Source: Siniperca chuatsi (taxonomy: Eukaryota; Chordata; Actinopteri; Centrarchiformes; Sinipercidae). From it: 64,000 nt of DNA. This document shows positions 24,566 through 37,400 of the stretch, piece by piece (position 1 is the stretch's first letter; every line of letters starts with the position of its first letter). Under the pieces are notes generated by a model, which searched no databases, had not been told where the DNA came from, and saw only the letters and a program-made list of their open reading frames with translations. Made by a program: the position numbers and the translations under genes. Location of the stretch: positions 12,567,233-12,631,232 of the forward strand of contig NC_058052.1 of NCBI RefSeq assembly GCF_020085105.1. The letters run 5' to 3'.

Positions 24566-25456
24566 AAAAAAAAAAAAACGATTGGTTTATTAATATTGTT
24601 TGTACATAGCAAACACTGTAAGAGCAGCAGAGGACCAGAAGTTGTGGTGTGTGTCAGTGTCTGTGTTTTGTTGTGTGGATGTTTTGTGTTCAGCAGCAGG
24701 GAGGGAGAGCAGGCCCTGTTTCTCCTCTCAGTTGGCTACGCTCCAGTCACGTGAACAGCTCTTCACCGGCGACCAGTAGACTTGAACATTGCTCCAATTT
24801 GACATTTACTCCTCAACAAAGGCAAAGAAAAATACATTTAAAAAAAATCCTTCCTAGTGCCCGCGCTTGCCAAATGACAAGTGATAAATTAATTTGAATA
24901 TTTGGATGGTGTTCATTTCATAAAGGTAAACCGGCGTCTCCTTCCATTCGGTGAGGCTTACCACAGCTTTTTCAGCCTCAAAGGAAATAAGATTCCTCCC
25001 TCCTCTACTCAACTGCCCCTTGGGTAAACAGTTTAAAAGTGCCATAGATTTTGTCCCCCCACCCACCCCCTCCCATATGTAAAAAAAAAAAAAAAAAAAG
25101 TATTCCTCAATGCCTTTTCAGAGGTCTCTTCACCAGTGAGAACAAATAGTTACTTTAACTTTACAATATTGTTTATACAAGAATTAAAGCCAATCCTATT
25201 CTTACAGTATGTACAGTCCCACCCTGGCCCCTCCTCCCCCCAGTCCATGGGTACATAAAGACACAACAACCCTATACTCCGTAGGTCCAGTTGTCCTCTG
25301 AAATGATATTGTATTAGTTCCTCAGTTTAACTCCATGTGCCTTCAGCTGTAACTTCCTCTTCTCCGCATCCACAGTTCTTTTTTACTTTCCTTTTGCCAA
25401 CAGCATGTACAGTAGTGCTTTAATATATGTAAACTTAAAAGCCACAGAGGTTCCAT
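24566..25456 (-). terminator. map3k4: map3k4 3' UTR and poly(A) signal
   Basis: The 3' UTR runs leftward from the stop codon (25457-25459). An AATAAA on the minus strand lies at 24586-24591, just upstream (in transcript sense) of a homopolymer at 24561-24578. The UTR also has a homopolymer at 25081-25099. The distal part is duplicated at 20795-21140. Confidence 0.65.
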
Positions 25457-28400
25457 TCACTCTTCATCCGTACAAACCTGAAACAGACAAGAGATGGCAG
25501 CTGTGATGGGAACTTGTTGGATGATCAGTTTACCCATGTGTAACCCCCCCCCCCCCAAAACACACAAAAAAACGTGGAAATGTTTATTCAAGCCATGACA
25601 GTTCACTCATGAGATGTTCTGTGATTCCATGGGGTTTTAGTCTGGCGATAAAGGAAACCATACTCCTTTAAAATGCATGCCATAGCAGTGTCTCACCTTG
25701 ACAAACGGGTGGTCTAGCAGCATGCTAGCTGTCCAGCGGCGTTTGGGTTCACTCTCTAGACAGTGGCCGAGGAAGTCCTTCCCCTCTGTGCTCAGCTTCT
25801 CTGGGATGGGGGGTTTATGGCCCATGCCCACTTTGTACATGATTTGGAAGTTGTGCTCATACTCGTGCCAAGGCCTCTGCAGGTTGAGATATATTTAAGA
25901 ACATAACATAATTTCCTTGTGGTTTTTTACTTCTGCTTTTGGTGTAGTGAATTTCCTGAAGTGGTAAAAGAGGGGGAAATAAATGTAACACCTTAAGCAT
26001 GCCGGCAAACATTTGCATTTGACAAGCTTAACTAGCATTTGGTTTAATATTTCACTACTCTGGGAGTGGAAGTTTTGCTAAAGGGCTACCAGCTCCACAG
26101 ATTTGATCAGACTGAAAGAGCAATTTGTTGCCAAAATACAGAGACTTTATAGTAAGAAGGGAATGTCTCACAACTAAAACTTTATTATTTAAAACCTGCT
26201 TGTTTTAACATACAGAAAACCTTCAAATGGAAACTTTACTTGACATAAATGTAACGAATGTAATGAAATTTTACTTAACTGGACTGAAACATAATCATTA
26301 CATGTGGAAGGTGATCTACAATGTGTCTCTTGTTTTCAATAATAATAATTATAACAGAGCAACAATAACCTCAGATAATAATACACGTATTTCAGTCCAT
26401 CTCCTCTGTAATTGGAAACCAGCAGAATACTTGCAGCATAGAAAAATCCCTGAATAAGATGTAAGCCTGCACGGTACTTTTAAAAAGCTTTTAAGGATCA
26501 CTGACTAAGGCAAAATCTTTTCTATCACTTACCTTTCCAGTCACCATCTCAATGAGAACGCAGCCCAAACTCCAGATGTCCGCTGCTCGTCCATGACCTT
26601 CACCCTTTGCTCTGGTGATGACTTCAGGTGCCATGTATGCTGATTTAAACAGAAAATAACAAAGTTACAACATTAGACTTTATTAAGCAGCGATACAATA
26701 ATAATTTGACATAATGCAGCATGTATGCAGCTTCGAGAAATATATTTGTGCATAATCCCATGTGATGGGAAATATGTTCGATATAAAAACACATACATAA
26801 CAAATCCAACATTTGCATCACATATTCATCACCAGAGAACACAAGAACATACTTTTGTAATAAATCATAGCACGTGGGTGGACATCCATTGGTGAAAGGG
26901 GAAATATAGAAGCCACAGTGACCCCTGGAGGTGGCAACCTAGACACAAGAAATCATTTCTCACCTGCTGTGCCTAGAGTGCTGTTCACCTCCCCTGGCAT
27001 GGTGTGAGTGTTGTTCCTCAACTTAACTGAACAGCCAAAGTCACCCAGCTTAATCAGCCCTGATGACGTCAAAAAGATGTTGGCTCCTGATATAAAAAAA
27101 AGAGACAGAATTAACAGTGGGTAAATGGATGCTGAGTTCATTCAGAATTTTCTGTACTTCTGATAAGAAAAAAAAAAGAAAAATAAGAGAACAAGCATGT
27201 GACACTGACCCTTGATATCACGGTGGACAATGCCGTGTTCATGGAGGACATTGATTGCTGTTGTGATCTGTTTACTATAGAGCCTGATGACATGTTCCTG
27301 TAGCCCCAGTCTGGACACCTCCTCCAGAGTGCCCTCATCACAGTACTCCATGAAGATGTACATCTCCTCCTACAGGTGAGTGCATGAAAATGTATACCAA
27401 ACTGCTTCAGTATGCACCGCGTGATGCCTGAACTGACATAAACGTACGCCTCTTACCCGATGGAGCTCAACTCCAAAGTATCGCACCAGGTTTGGGTGTT
27501 TAATGCCTTCAAATATCTTCAGCTCATCTGCTGTCTCTTTGATTGTTTTGTGATCATTCGGCTGGAATCGGATCTGGTTGAAAAAAACAAAAACAAAACA
27601 GCCGCTATCTGCACATTATGTTATGATTATTTTGAAAACTATTGAATTGATCTTGCTGGAGTACATACCTCCTTCATGGCCATTAGTTCTCCAGTGTCGA
27701 CATTGATGCAGGTGTACACCTTCCCGTACTGGCCCTCACCTGTTATCATACACACAAACATATCATCACTGCCTGTATGTGTGTTAAATAACCTCCATCA
27801 TAACAAAATTTGGTAGGCAGCCGTACCTATCTTGTTGCCCCTCTGCCACTTGAAGGTCACCTTCCTGAGCCCAACGTGCATGACGTTGTCATAGGACTTG
27901 GGTGTGTGACACACTTGGCCGATGATGTTGCGTTGCTTCATCACAGCATAGCGTTTGTCCTCGAACTTGCGAATGGAGCGACGGACGGCCTCCATGGGGC
28001 TTTGTCGTGCTGCTGTGTCTGAGACAGGAGACAGGACTTTTCATTTATTATTTTCAAGTTGGAAAACAGTACCTATTGTATGTTTTAGTCAATCCAACAT
28101 GACTCAACAATCTCACCCTTGGACTGGCTGATAAAGGTGCGGAGCTCCCAGCTTCGGCGTGCAACGCTGTTAGGGTCTCCCTTAGGATAGGAGGGTTCTG
28201 GAGAAAGACATCACAAAGGATAATTCAGCCAATCAGGAAGATGAATATAGGGCTCAAACCATGCTGTTCACTGAATGCACCCACCTTCTTTGTCCTCTGT
28301 GGGGCTGGAGTGGCGGCTCAGAGATTTGAAATGCAACTCTGCTGCAACTGACGACAGACGGTCATTCTCATGGAAACTGGATCCCCTGCAAGGACATGGA

Positions 28401-31400
28401 AGAAACTGATGCAACACTGTGGTTCACTCAAAAACTACTGATTCAGATAGTATGTTTCAGTTTCTCCGTTAGTGGCCCATAACACAGCGCGCAAACTCCA
28501 AGACTGCACTTTATTTTTATGCTCTTTATAAAATTTCATGCACTAAGTGGTTCCTTTACATTTAATTAAGTGTGGGAAATTAAACACCACAGGGCACTGC
28601 TTCCTACAAGCATTGCAATGATATGAGACCCATTGACTTGCAAAGGGGATAGAGATCATCATCATAGATGGTTTTGGGGAAAATGTTAAATAATAATTAC
28701 ATAAATACTGTAAACTATATAAATAATCCAACCAATCAGATAATACACAGTTATATGCTGGAAAGCCAGTATTAGGGTTTCAAGATAATATAAAAAAACT
28801 GAAAAAAACATCTGACCTTTCAAGAGAAACAAAGATTTAGCTGATTCTCAGTATGCCTTTTGAAACTTATTAACATCGTCATTAACAGTTCAGCAAGCAT
28901 CAGAGTCAGTATACAGCTCAAACACACTTGAAGGTTAGATCTCGAGTGCATGTTCTGATTTCAAAAGCACATACAAATAAGCCAAAAACCTAATGGCAGT
29001 GAATCACCAGCATCAAAGCAAGACTGAAGTTAATAGCACTAAAAAGCAGAATATCATTGCCCACTCTTTCAATGAGGTAGTGTGTGTTTTATTTTGTCCT
29101 TTTCACACCATGCACATCAATCACAGTCTCTTCCCTTGACCAGTAACAAGACTTGTTTCTGGCCATTTTGATGATGATTTGGTGACATTTGTGGGGCTTG
29201 TAAAAGCTACATTAACACTTTTAAGGCTGAAAATACTACTTAAGTTCATTCTGAGGTTTTTCTTAAATTAAAATTTCAATAAGAAAGTCTTTTGTAGTCT
29301 ACATCAATGCCATGCATATTATTTAGATGCATCTTCTAACACTTCATTTAAGCTGTAGCAAGCCTAGAGTGATTGAAATGATCATATCATTTGCTGTAAA
29401 CGCAACATCAATGCATTAAACATTCAATTCTTCAAGTAAAATGACACCGCAGGTAGAATCTGAAGGGAAATGCCTCATTGTTTAATTGAATAAAATGGTT
29501 CCTGTTGTCCAAAAGATCTAAACTACATATACATGTATAAAATAAAATTTCTCTACAAAAGACTGATGCTAGATTTAAATCTGTAATGTATCAATGTAGA
29601 GCCTGGAAATGCTCAATTTACAAAGAATGGGAGACTGACATAATGGATATGATAGTTTATCCAATATCTGTCTACTAAATAACCATATTTATAGTGTATT
29701 GTTCAGATGTAATCAGCGGGCTAAAAGCAGGAAATAAGCAATCTGTCAATGAAACTTATGAATCAAAGCTACAAAACTAATAATGGAGAAAAACAAGTAT
29801 AATATAAAATATATCTTTCCATCTTTTGAAATTCACGGTTAAGGCTATATATTGGCACGGAACCACAAATTTAATGACTTTAAATACTTTTTTGTGCTAA
29901 GCTCATGCTTATTGCCAAAAAGGATTTAGTGAATCCTCTCTAATACAAAGTGCCCTAGGGCCTGCAAATAAAGATTTCAAATCTTAACATGAAGCATTTC
30001 CTCCTTCAATTTCCAGAAGCCTTATAGAAAATTTGTGACGGCTTTTGTTTTTGTGTTTTGACAGCAGTTTCTACCAGGTGACTTGGGGGCAAGGCTACCT
30101 GACGTCATTGGGGCTGCTGCTGGGTGCTTTGGTGTGGTTGTGTTCCCCCGGGCCCTGAGGGACAGGGCGAGGGCCATTAGGGAACAGCTGGTTCCGGAGG
30201 TCGCAGGGGAGACTTCGAGAGCTGTATGGTGAAAAAACAAAATGTGGAGCTCTGCCTTGAGAGGTAAGGTGGCTTACGTGGGATGTGATATGTTTAAGGG
30301 TGTGACTGGATGGCTGGTTGAGGGACAGACGCACACACTCACTCGGATACAATAACAATTTTGAAAAAATAAAACGACCACTGACATACACACAGCATAC
30401 ACACATGTGCACACACATAAGCTCAACAGCTACAGAGCAAAAACATCAGCAGGCATAAAAAGCAAAGGTAATGAAGCACGATGAGCCATGCAGGAACGAG
30501 TTAAAACACAGTAGGCACACAGATTATTGTAAAAAAACAAAAAAAAAAAAAAAACAACACAAAAAAACAAAAAACAAAAAACAAAACTATAAACCTACCT
30601 GAAACCTTCAGCATTAGGGATGAACAGATTAGGGTTTGGTGGGTCACTATGGCAGCGAGGGACCTTTACAGGACGAGGACTATTCCTAGGAGCTGAATAG
30701 AAAAACACCCACTGCTTAATTTAGACAAAAGGAAACCTTGTTTCTACAATGAACTAACATCACAGAAATAACATTAATTCTGCTCGGGGGGGGGGGGGGC
30801 AAAGTGCTCATGTTTTTACAACCACATACATCCAATGGTCAGGTTATTATGTAACCGCATGAAAGCCACTGTAATGTGTTGCTTTACTCCATCCAAGTCA
30901 AAGGCAGACATGTTGCAACAGTTAGTTCTGTGCACCACTGTCCACTGTTTGTTGCCTCCATATCTTAGTTTGCACAAACTTCAAACCTTTTGCATCAAGA
31001 CATTATTTTGGCCACATTTGGTGGTCAGCCTTTGCAGTATAGTTTCTCTATAAACACTACTTTTGTCTTTATTTAATCAGGAAATATTTGCTGCGCAAAC
31101 ATGCTCTTTCAGTAACACCCAACTTCACACACTTTCACTCTTGCCCAGGGCAACCACAGTTGTTGGCCACTGAGCAGCAGCATGGAGTTGCTCAAAGGAG
31201 TCTGACTAACAAACTTCTACGGGAACTGAATTGTTATTTAATTGCTGTTGTGCCTACTTTCTGTAACCACCCGTCCCCATGACACCTAGGTTATAAACTT
31301 GCAACAGAATTTAAACACTAAAATAAATCTTGAACTCCAGACAAGGAAGTCACCAACAGTTCATATCACAGAGGAGCATCTTACCAATGTACAGGCCGGT

Positions 31401-34400
31401 GACTGGGCTATGAGGTTTTCCAATCACATGTCCAATACATTCATTCATCAAAGCTTGTAAATTCTGTAGAAAGACATGTTATTTCACAATCAACAGTGAA
31501 TAAATACATCACATTCACAGCATGATTGTTGTTGTAGAAAACAACGTAAAAAACAGGCCATTTTACCAGGAAGTCATCCTCTGGCAATGCTGATATAAAG
31601 GCAGGTTCGATAGCCTGAAGAAAATCGAAACCCTGAGTCGCCCACCTGTAGGTCAAACATGGCAGTAAATCAGTGTGTCCCAAAACTTTCTGCTGCTGTT
31701 CATTTCATTCTCTCCCTCTCTACCATTTGTGTTTTAACAGAAGAAAATGTGCAGGTTTATTAAAAAGGTATGGAAGAGAAAATTGGGACCACTGAGCATC
31801 ATAACTGAGATGTCATTTGAGGTTTAAAGACAGTTCTACAGTCCAGGTGTATCAAAACTTGTTGACATACAAATATGAGATGCTAAAGAGCTGGTTTTGC
31901 TATTCATTTCTTTTTCTGAGAAGCATGTCAGTTGATTGTGCTGTAGTGAGCATATGTCAGCAGTAGCGATTAATTATGGAATAGATTTCATTATCTTTAA
32001 ATCCTTAAGGACATGTTCTAAGTAGCTCCTTGTGTTCTGCTCTATTGGAACAGTAGGTATTTTGGTGGCAGCTTTAAATAATACAAATATGACAACTGAC
32101 TCATGCTCACTGTTAAGAGTGCCTATTTTTGTTTGCATATTTGTCATAATATTTATAAAAAATAAAATAAAAGGTTTCTGTTCTGTCTCCAAAATGTCAT
32201 GCTATTGTTGAAGTTGTATTCCATGAAATAACCTAAAGGCTTCACTCTATTATTGTACAATGGAGTACAATGTTGCCATGGTAGCTTGTTATGGCTGAAA
32301 GCAAAAGCTCTTGACAAAGAGTGCTAAAATAAAGGCATTTAAAAGTTGTGGCTCTTACACAAAAGATAAATATATCTGGTTTTACAGTTAATAATAGTTC
32401 TAAAAATAGCAAACATCAGCGCAAATGAGGAATTTATCACAAACAAAACCCAATTATCTTCTATGAACTTGCACAGTAAGAAACAAACCAAAAAAAAGCT
32501 TTTATCGGTCAGCATCTGCAGTTTGTTTAAGGTGGGAGACACTGTTTGTTAACTTAATTCAAGATTAATTGCACTAGTAGGAAGGCTTACTGGTTAGTGA
32601 GGTTAATGCCAGAGGGTCTGGCTTTAACTCTCTTTGCAGCAATGCTACAAAATTCATCCCTGAGCAACATACTCAAACCCTTAAATACTACTGCAGGAAC
32701 ACCACACTAGCTGGCAGACACTGCACCCAACCAGAGGGCATAAAAGAGGCATAAGTAAATTACTTAAAAATGTATGAGTGCTCAGCTGATATAAAGTACA
32801 GCCATACCTGGGCTTGGTGCCCCTGCCACTCTCACATTTGGTCAGGACATAGGTCATCCACTTGCGGGCAAAAGCTATGTAGCGTTCCCCGATCCTCTGC
32901 CTGAACTCCCCCGACATCAGGCGTACCACCTCCTTGTGGTACTGTAATAATAACAAAAAACAGTAAACAGGATTATATTTAGGATTTAATTTCCCTCATC
33001 TGACAACTTCCCAATTAATTCAATCCTTATTTAGCTTTATTGTCCCTTTGCAAAATATAACCCATTAACTACACCAATATTACAAAGTAACCATTAGCCT
33101 AAATGTTAGAGAAGTGGACATGTGACCGTTATGTCACAAGCTCTGACCAAGAAGAATCCGTGTAGAAGAAAGGACAGATTAGATGGGTAGCAACTAAAGC
33201 ATGTGCTTCTTTAGAAATATACACATTGTTACAGTTACCTCAAAGGCAAAATTGTAGCCCTGTATCATTGCCTCCCTGTAGTACTGATGCAGAGTGGCTG
33301 ACTCGGACTCCTCCACCTCTGCCTCAAACTCTGTGGTGAACATGTACTCTACGCGGTCAATGGCAGTGCTGATCTTAATGCATAGCTGTAGTGCCTCATC
33401 CTGTGGTAGGAAAGAGAAAGACGGGGAGAAGAAAGAGAAAGAAGAGTTTTATATTTATTTTCTAATAAAAAAAGTTTCTGTAGAAAAACCTCAAATTCAA
33501 AGCGATCAGTGAAAGCATTCAAAATGGAAAAACTCATGGCCTCCATGTGAGAAATTATATGTAGTATTGTGGCTCTGAATGATATGAAAGTTAAGAGACT
33601 TCCCTTTTGAGAATCACTTCTAAAAATCTGACCGGATAGTGAAGTAGTGTCCTTTCTGAAACTCAGGTTAACTGATAGCAGTAACAGTGAAAAAAGATTT
33701 GAAGGTAGGACATCAACATGCATGTGTCTTTACAACAACACAAAATAAACAAGTGTTTAAATAGGTAAGAAATCATAGCGTGTGGTTATGTAAATACCTT
33801 GAGCTCCTCCAGAGCACTCGCAATGAGAGGTTGACTAGATGTTTGCTCCCGGCTAAGAGTGAGCACATCCTCCATGGACTGCTGAAAGGCCTTTCGCTGA
33901 GCCACCAGGTGAGCTGACTGCATCACTATCAAGAGCATGTTCTCCACCTAAAAGCATATTGGACCAGTGAGAGGTTTGTAAACACCAGACACATACACAC
34001 ACACAGACAGATTGAATTTAAAAAAAAAAAATGTCACATACCTTCATGGCCCTGAAAGTGTCAACAGTTTCCACCTGGGGGACCAGTTTGAGCAGCTCTC
34101 CGTCCCACTGAGCCCAGTCAGAATCAGTAGTGGAGTCCCCAGCTCCGTGTTTACTCATGAGCAGGTAGGTCTCGTCCTCTGCAATTTCATCAGGCTCTTT
34201 GGAGCAGTCTTTGCCAGCAGCAGCATTGAGAAGCTGCAGTATGAGAGGCCGCTGATCCATCAAGCCACAGGGGACAAAAACTTGCAGCTCCTCCAAGCCT
34301 GGAATCTGAACCTGGATATAAAAGGAGGTTAAACTGGTACATAAATGACCTCAGGACAGACAAAAAAAGATCAGAAACGTGCAAAATTAACAGAAAAGCA

Positions 34401-37400
34401 AACACACCTTGACATAGTTTCTCTTCTTCAGTGCCTCCAGGAGACAAGTCACCCCGTTAGTGATACTGAAATCCGCAGCAACTTCTAAGTCCTGCAGAGA
34501 GGGAAAGAAACAAAGTGTGTCAGAACACACAGTTCCAGTTCTGTGGTGAGCAGAGAAAACAGGGTCACAGATAAACTGCACAGTCAGTACTGTTGTGGCT
34601 TTCTATTTCAAGGGAGAGACAATTCTTCACTGCTGTCTCTCACCTTGCGAAGCATTTTGGCAAAGCCCAGAGCCTTGGATGCTCGCTCCCTGGCCTCGTG
34701 GAACAGCTCTTTAAGTGACCGACTAGTCTCGATAACCGACCGCCTTTAAGAATCAAAAAGGTTAAAAGTTTAACACACCGCCACTGGGACAAAAAAATTA
34801 TGAACACTGATGGAAACAGAAATCTAATAACTATTTTATTCCCCTTACCTGATCTCATCTGAGGCGGTGCTGTCGTCTGCACTTTCCCAGAATTCATTAC
34901 CACTCTTTTGCAGGCCGGCATCAAGGAACTCTCCAGTGGATTTAAGCAACATCCCAGCAATATCACTGCAAAGAGCAGAATATTCCTCAGTTTTATATAA
35001 ATTATTAGTAACACTCTTAAAGGATAGGTTTTGTTTAAAACCTTTAGATAAAATGCTAAAACCCCAACCCTTATTTCAAAAGCCTAAAAATAATTAGTAG
35101 ACTGTGCGGTTATAAAAGGGATGCATTCATGAAGCGCAATGCATCCCTTTCCTTTGTTGGGTCCCAAGTACGTCTTATTTTTCAAAAGTCTTTAGTAATC
35201 TCCAAATTAAGCCAGTTTGCCCTAGCATCTTATGCATACTGTATGTTTAATGTTACGAATTTATTGTTTAAAAAATAGATGCATAAATGTTGTTGGTTTA
35301 TGCACCCCTGTATAACTGTACCCCTTATTCGTCTGTGCACTAGAGCCCCTATAAAGAAATGTAAGTGGAGAGCCCTGGATATCCACTTGATTTGTTGAAC
35401 TCAGACTGCTAGAGCCTCATATAAGCTTCAGATAAACTGTGGAATGTATTTTTGAACAGAACGAGGACTGTGGATTTTGTCCCCCATCACTTACATTAAA
35501 AGTGGATTAGGAAGGGATCTCTTGTCCAGTATGAACAGGAGGAATGACGATAGCAAGTAAAACCTGTTTCAATGTTCATATGGGCACTGGACTATTGTTT
35601 TAAGAGTTTCTTTAAGAAAAGAAAATTGTGAACCTGTCCTTTTTAATTAAGAAAAGAAAAGAAAAAAAGTCTGCTTGGTTTGCAGTTAAGTGACTGACCA
35701 GAAAAGCTTCCCAGACTGGGCCTCCCCTCCACGGATGTAAGGAGTAATGACCTTGGTGAAGTGCCACTCCTCCTCTAACAGGTTCTTCAAGCTGTGAGAG
35801 GCCTGAGGCAGCTGCTGCAACATCTGGATCCAACTGTGCATGTAGTCAAAGTAGACCTACAAAAGCAGCAATAGATGTTTGATAACCACAGGATATTTTA
35901 TACACAACTTTAATTTCAACAATGCATGCATTCACAAGCTTTTCTCTACAATCATTATACAAGGTACATTTCTAACTTTAAGTAGAGGAGGGAGAAAGTA
36001 TAGGATTCTTACCACCAGCATCTTGTGAAGGTCCTCTTCAAACTCATCAATATTGGCATTTGTCTGCAAGCCCTGAGCATCAGTCACCACACCCCGCAGC
36101 ATGAACTGATAATACTGCTTCATCAGAAGACCACCTTTAAGAACCTCCTTGCACTCACGCACCAACTGCAGAGCACAAACAATACATGTGAAAACACAGA
36201 GATTAGCACTTATATATGACATACCTGCCATGTATCTCTGTCTTCAAGAACCGTGCTGTCCAGTAAAATGGTAACAATCGTTATCCCAATATTTTTTTCT
36301 TTAAAAAGTCTAAGTTTGATCATTTATTTGATAATCTGTACAGATAAATTACACAGCTTTCTTCAAGACTTGGGAAAGTGGCAACCAAAAATTCAACCAA
36401 ACTGAAGGAATAAAAATGTATTTCCTCCAGTCAATTTTGTGTCCATACAGAAAGTAAACATATAGCTTATATGTGTAGGCTATTGGTTCTACCAAATGTG
36501 TACATGTTTGCAGGCCATGCTATAGACTGGTCTCTTTTGTATTTGAGAAAATTAAGCATTCAGATATGTGTTAGTTAGATGTAGTATTCAGTCATTCAGA
36601 ATGAGTGGTGCAGCATGTAGAGAAGAGTCACTCAAATGTATGTGAGTATTTCAACAGCTGCTTGCCTGTTTGATGCTGAGCAGTGAAGGCTCTCCAGCAG
36701 GCCTCTGTTCAAGTCGCAGTTTAAGGCATTCGTGAATGACGTTGAGGAGGACTCTGCACAGCACGAGGAACGCTGGTCGGAAGGATGGGAGGTCCATGTC
36801 CAGCAAATCCTCCCAGGAAACCTGGTCTGCCCCAAGCTCTGGATGAGCCGGACCACTGCACGACACATGGCGTGACAGCTCTGGCAGGTAATCGCTGTAC
36901 AACATGGGGTCTGGGAAGTCTGAAAACTGCAGGTGGAAGATAGGTCCGGTGAAGTTAATTCAGCATGTCAACACAAAAGAGTCAACACTTGGCTTCATAA
37001 TAAATTCAAAGTTGATTTTTTATTTTATATTGCTATTTAATAAATGTCATTCAAACTGTGTTTTCATTGCTTGATTCATTATTGCTGCCCAATCTCAGAC
37101 AGGCATCTGCAAAGATTCTGTAAATACGCATCCCTTTTGGACAGTATACATTACCAAAAAAAAAAAAAAAAACTTTGACCAGCTCTAGAATTGTGCAAAG
37201 ACAGGCCCCTGTTACCAATGTTGTACAGTTTCAACTTGTGTCTCCTCCTCATTCCTTACACCACAGCCTCTGAACATCATAATTACATTCAACAAATCCA
37301 CAATCCAAGAAGTGTTCACATTCCTTGTTGTATGTTTGCAGGAAGAGGGCAGTGCCTGAACCTTCCCGAAAATGCTCTATGAAATGATCAAAGCTCACTA

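Noticed and set aside
33349..33723. 124-codon minus-strand ORF
   Set aside because: Begins in a map3k4 intron and enters exon 12 in the wrong frame.
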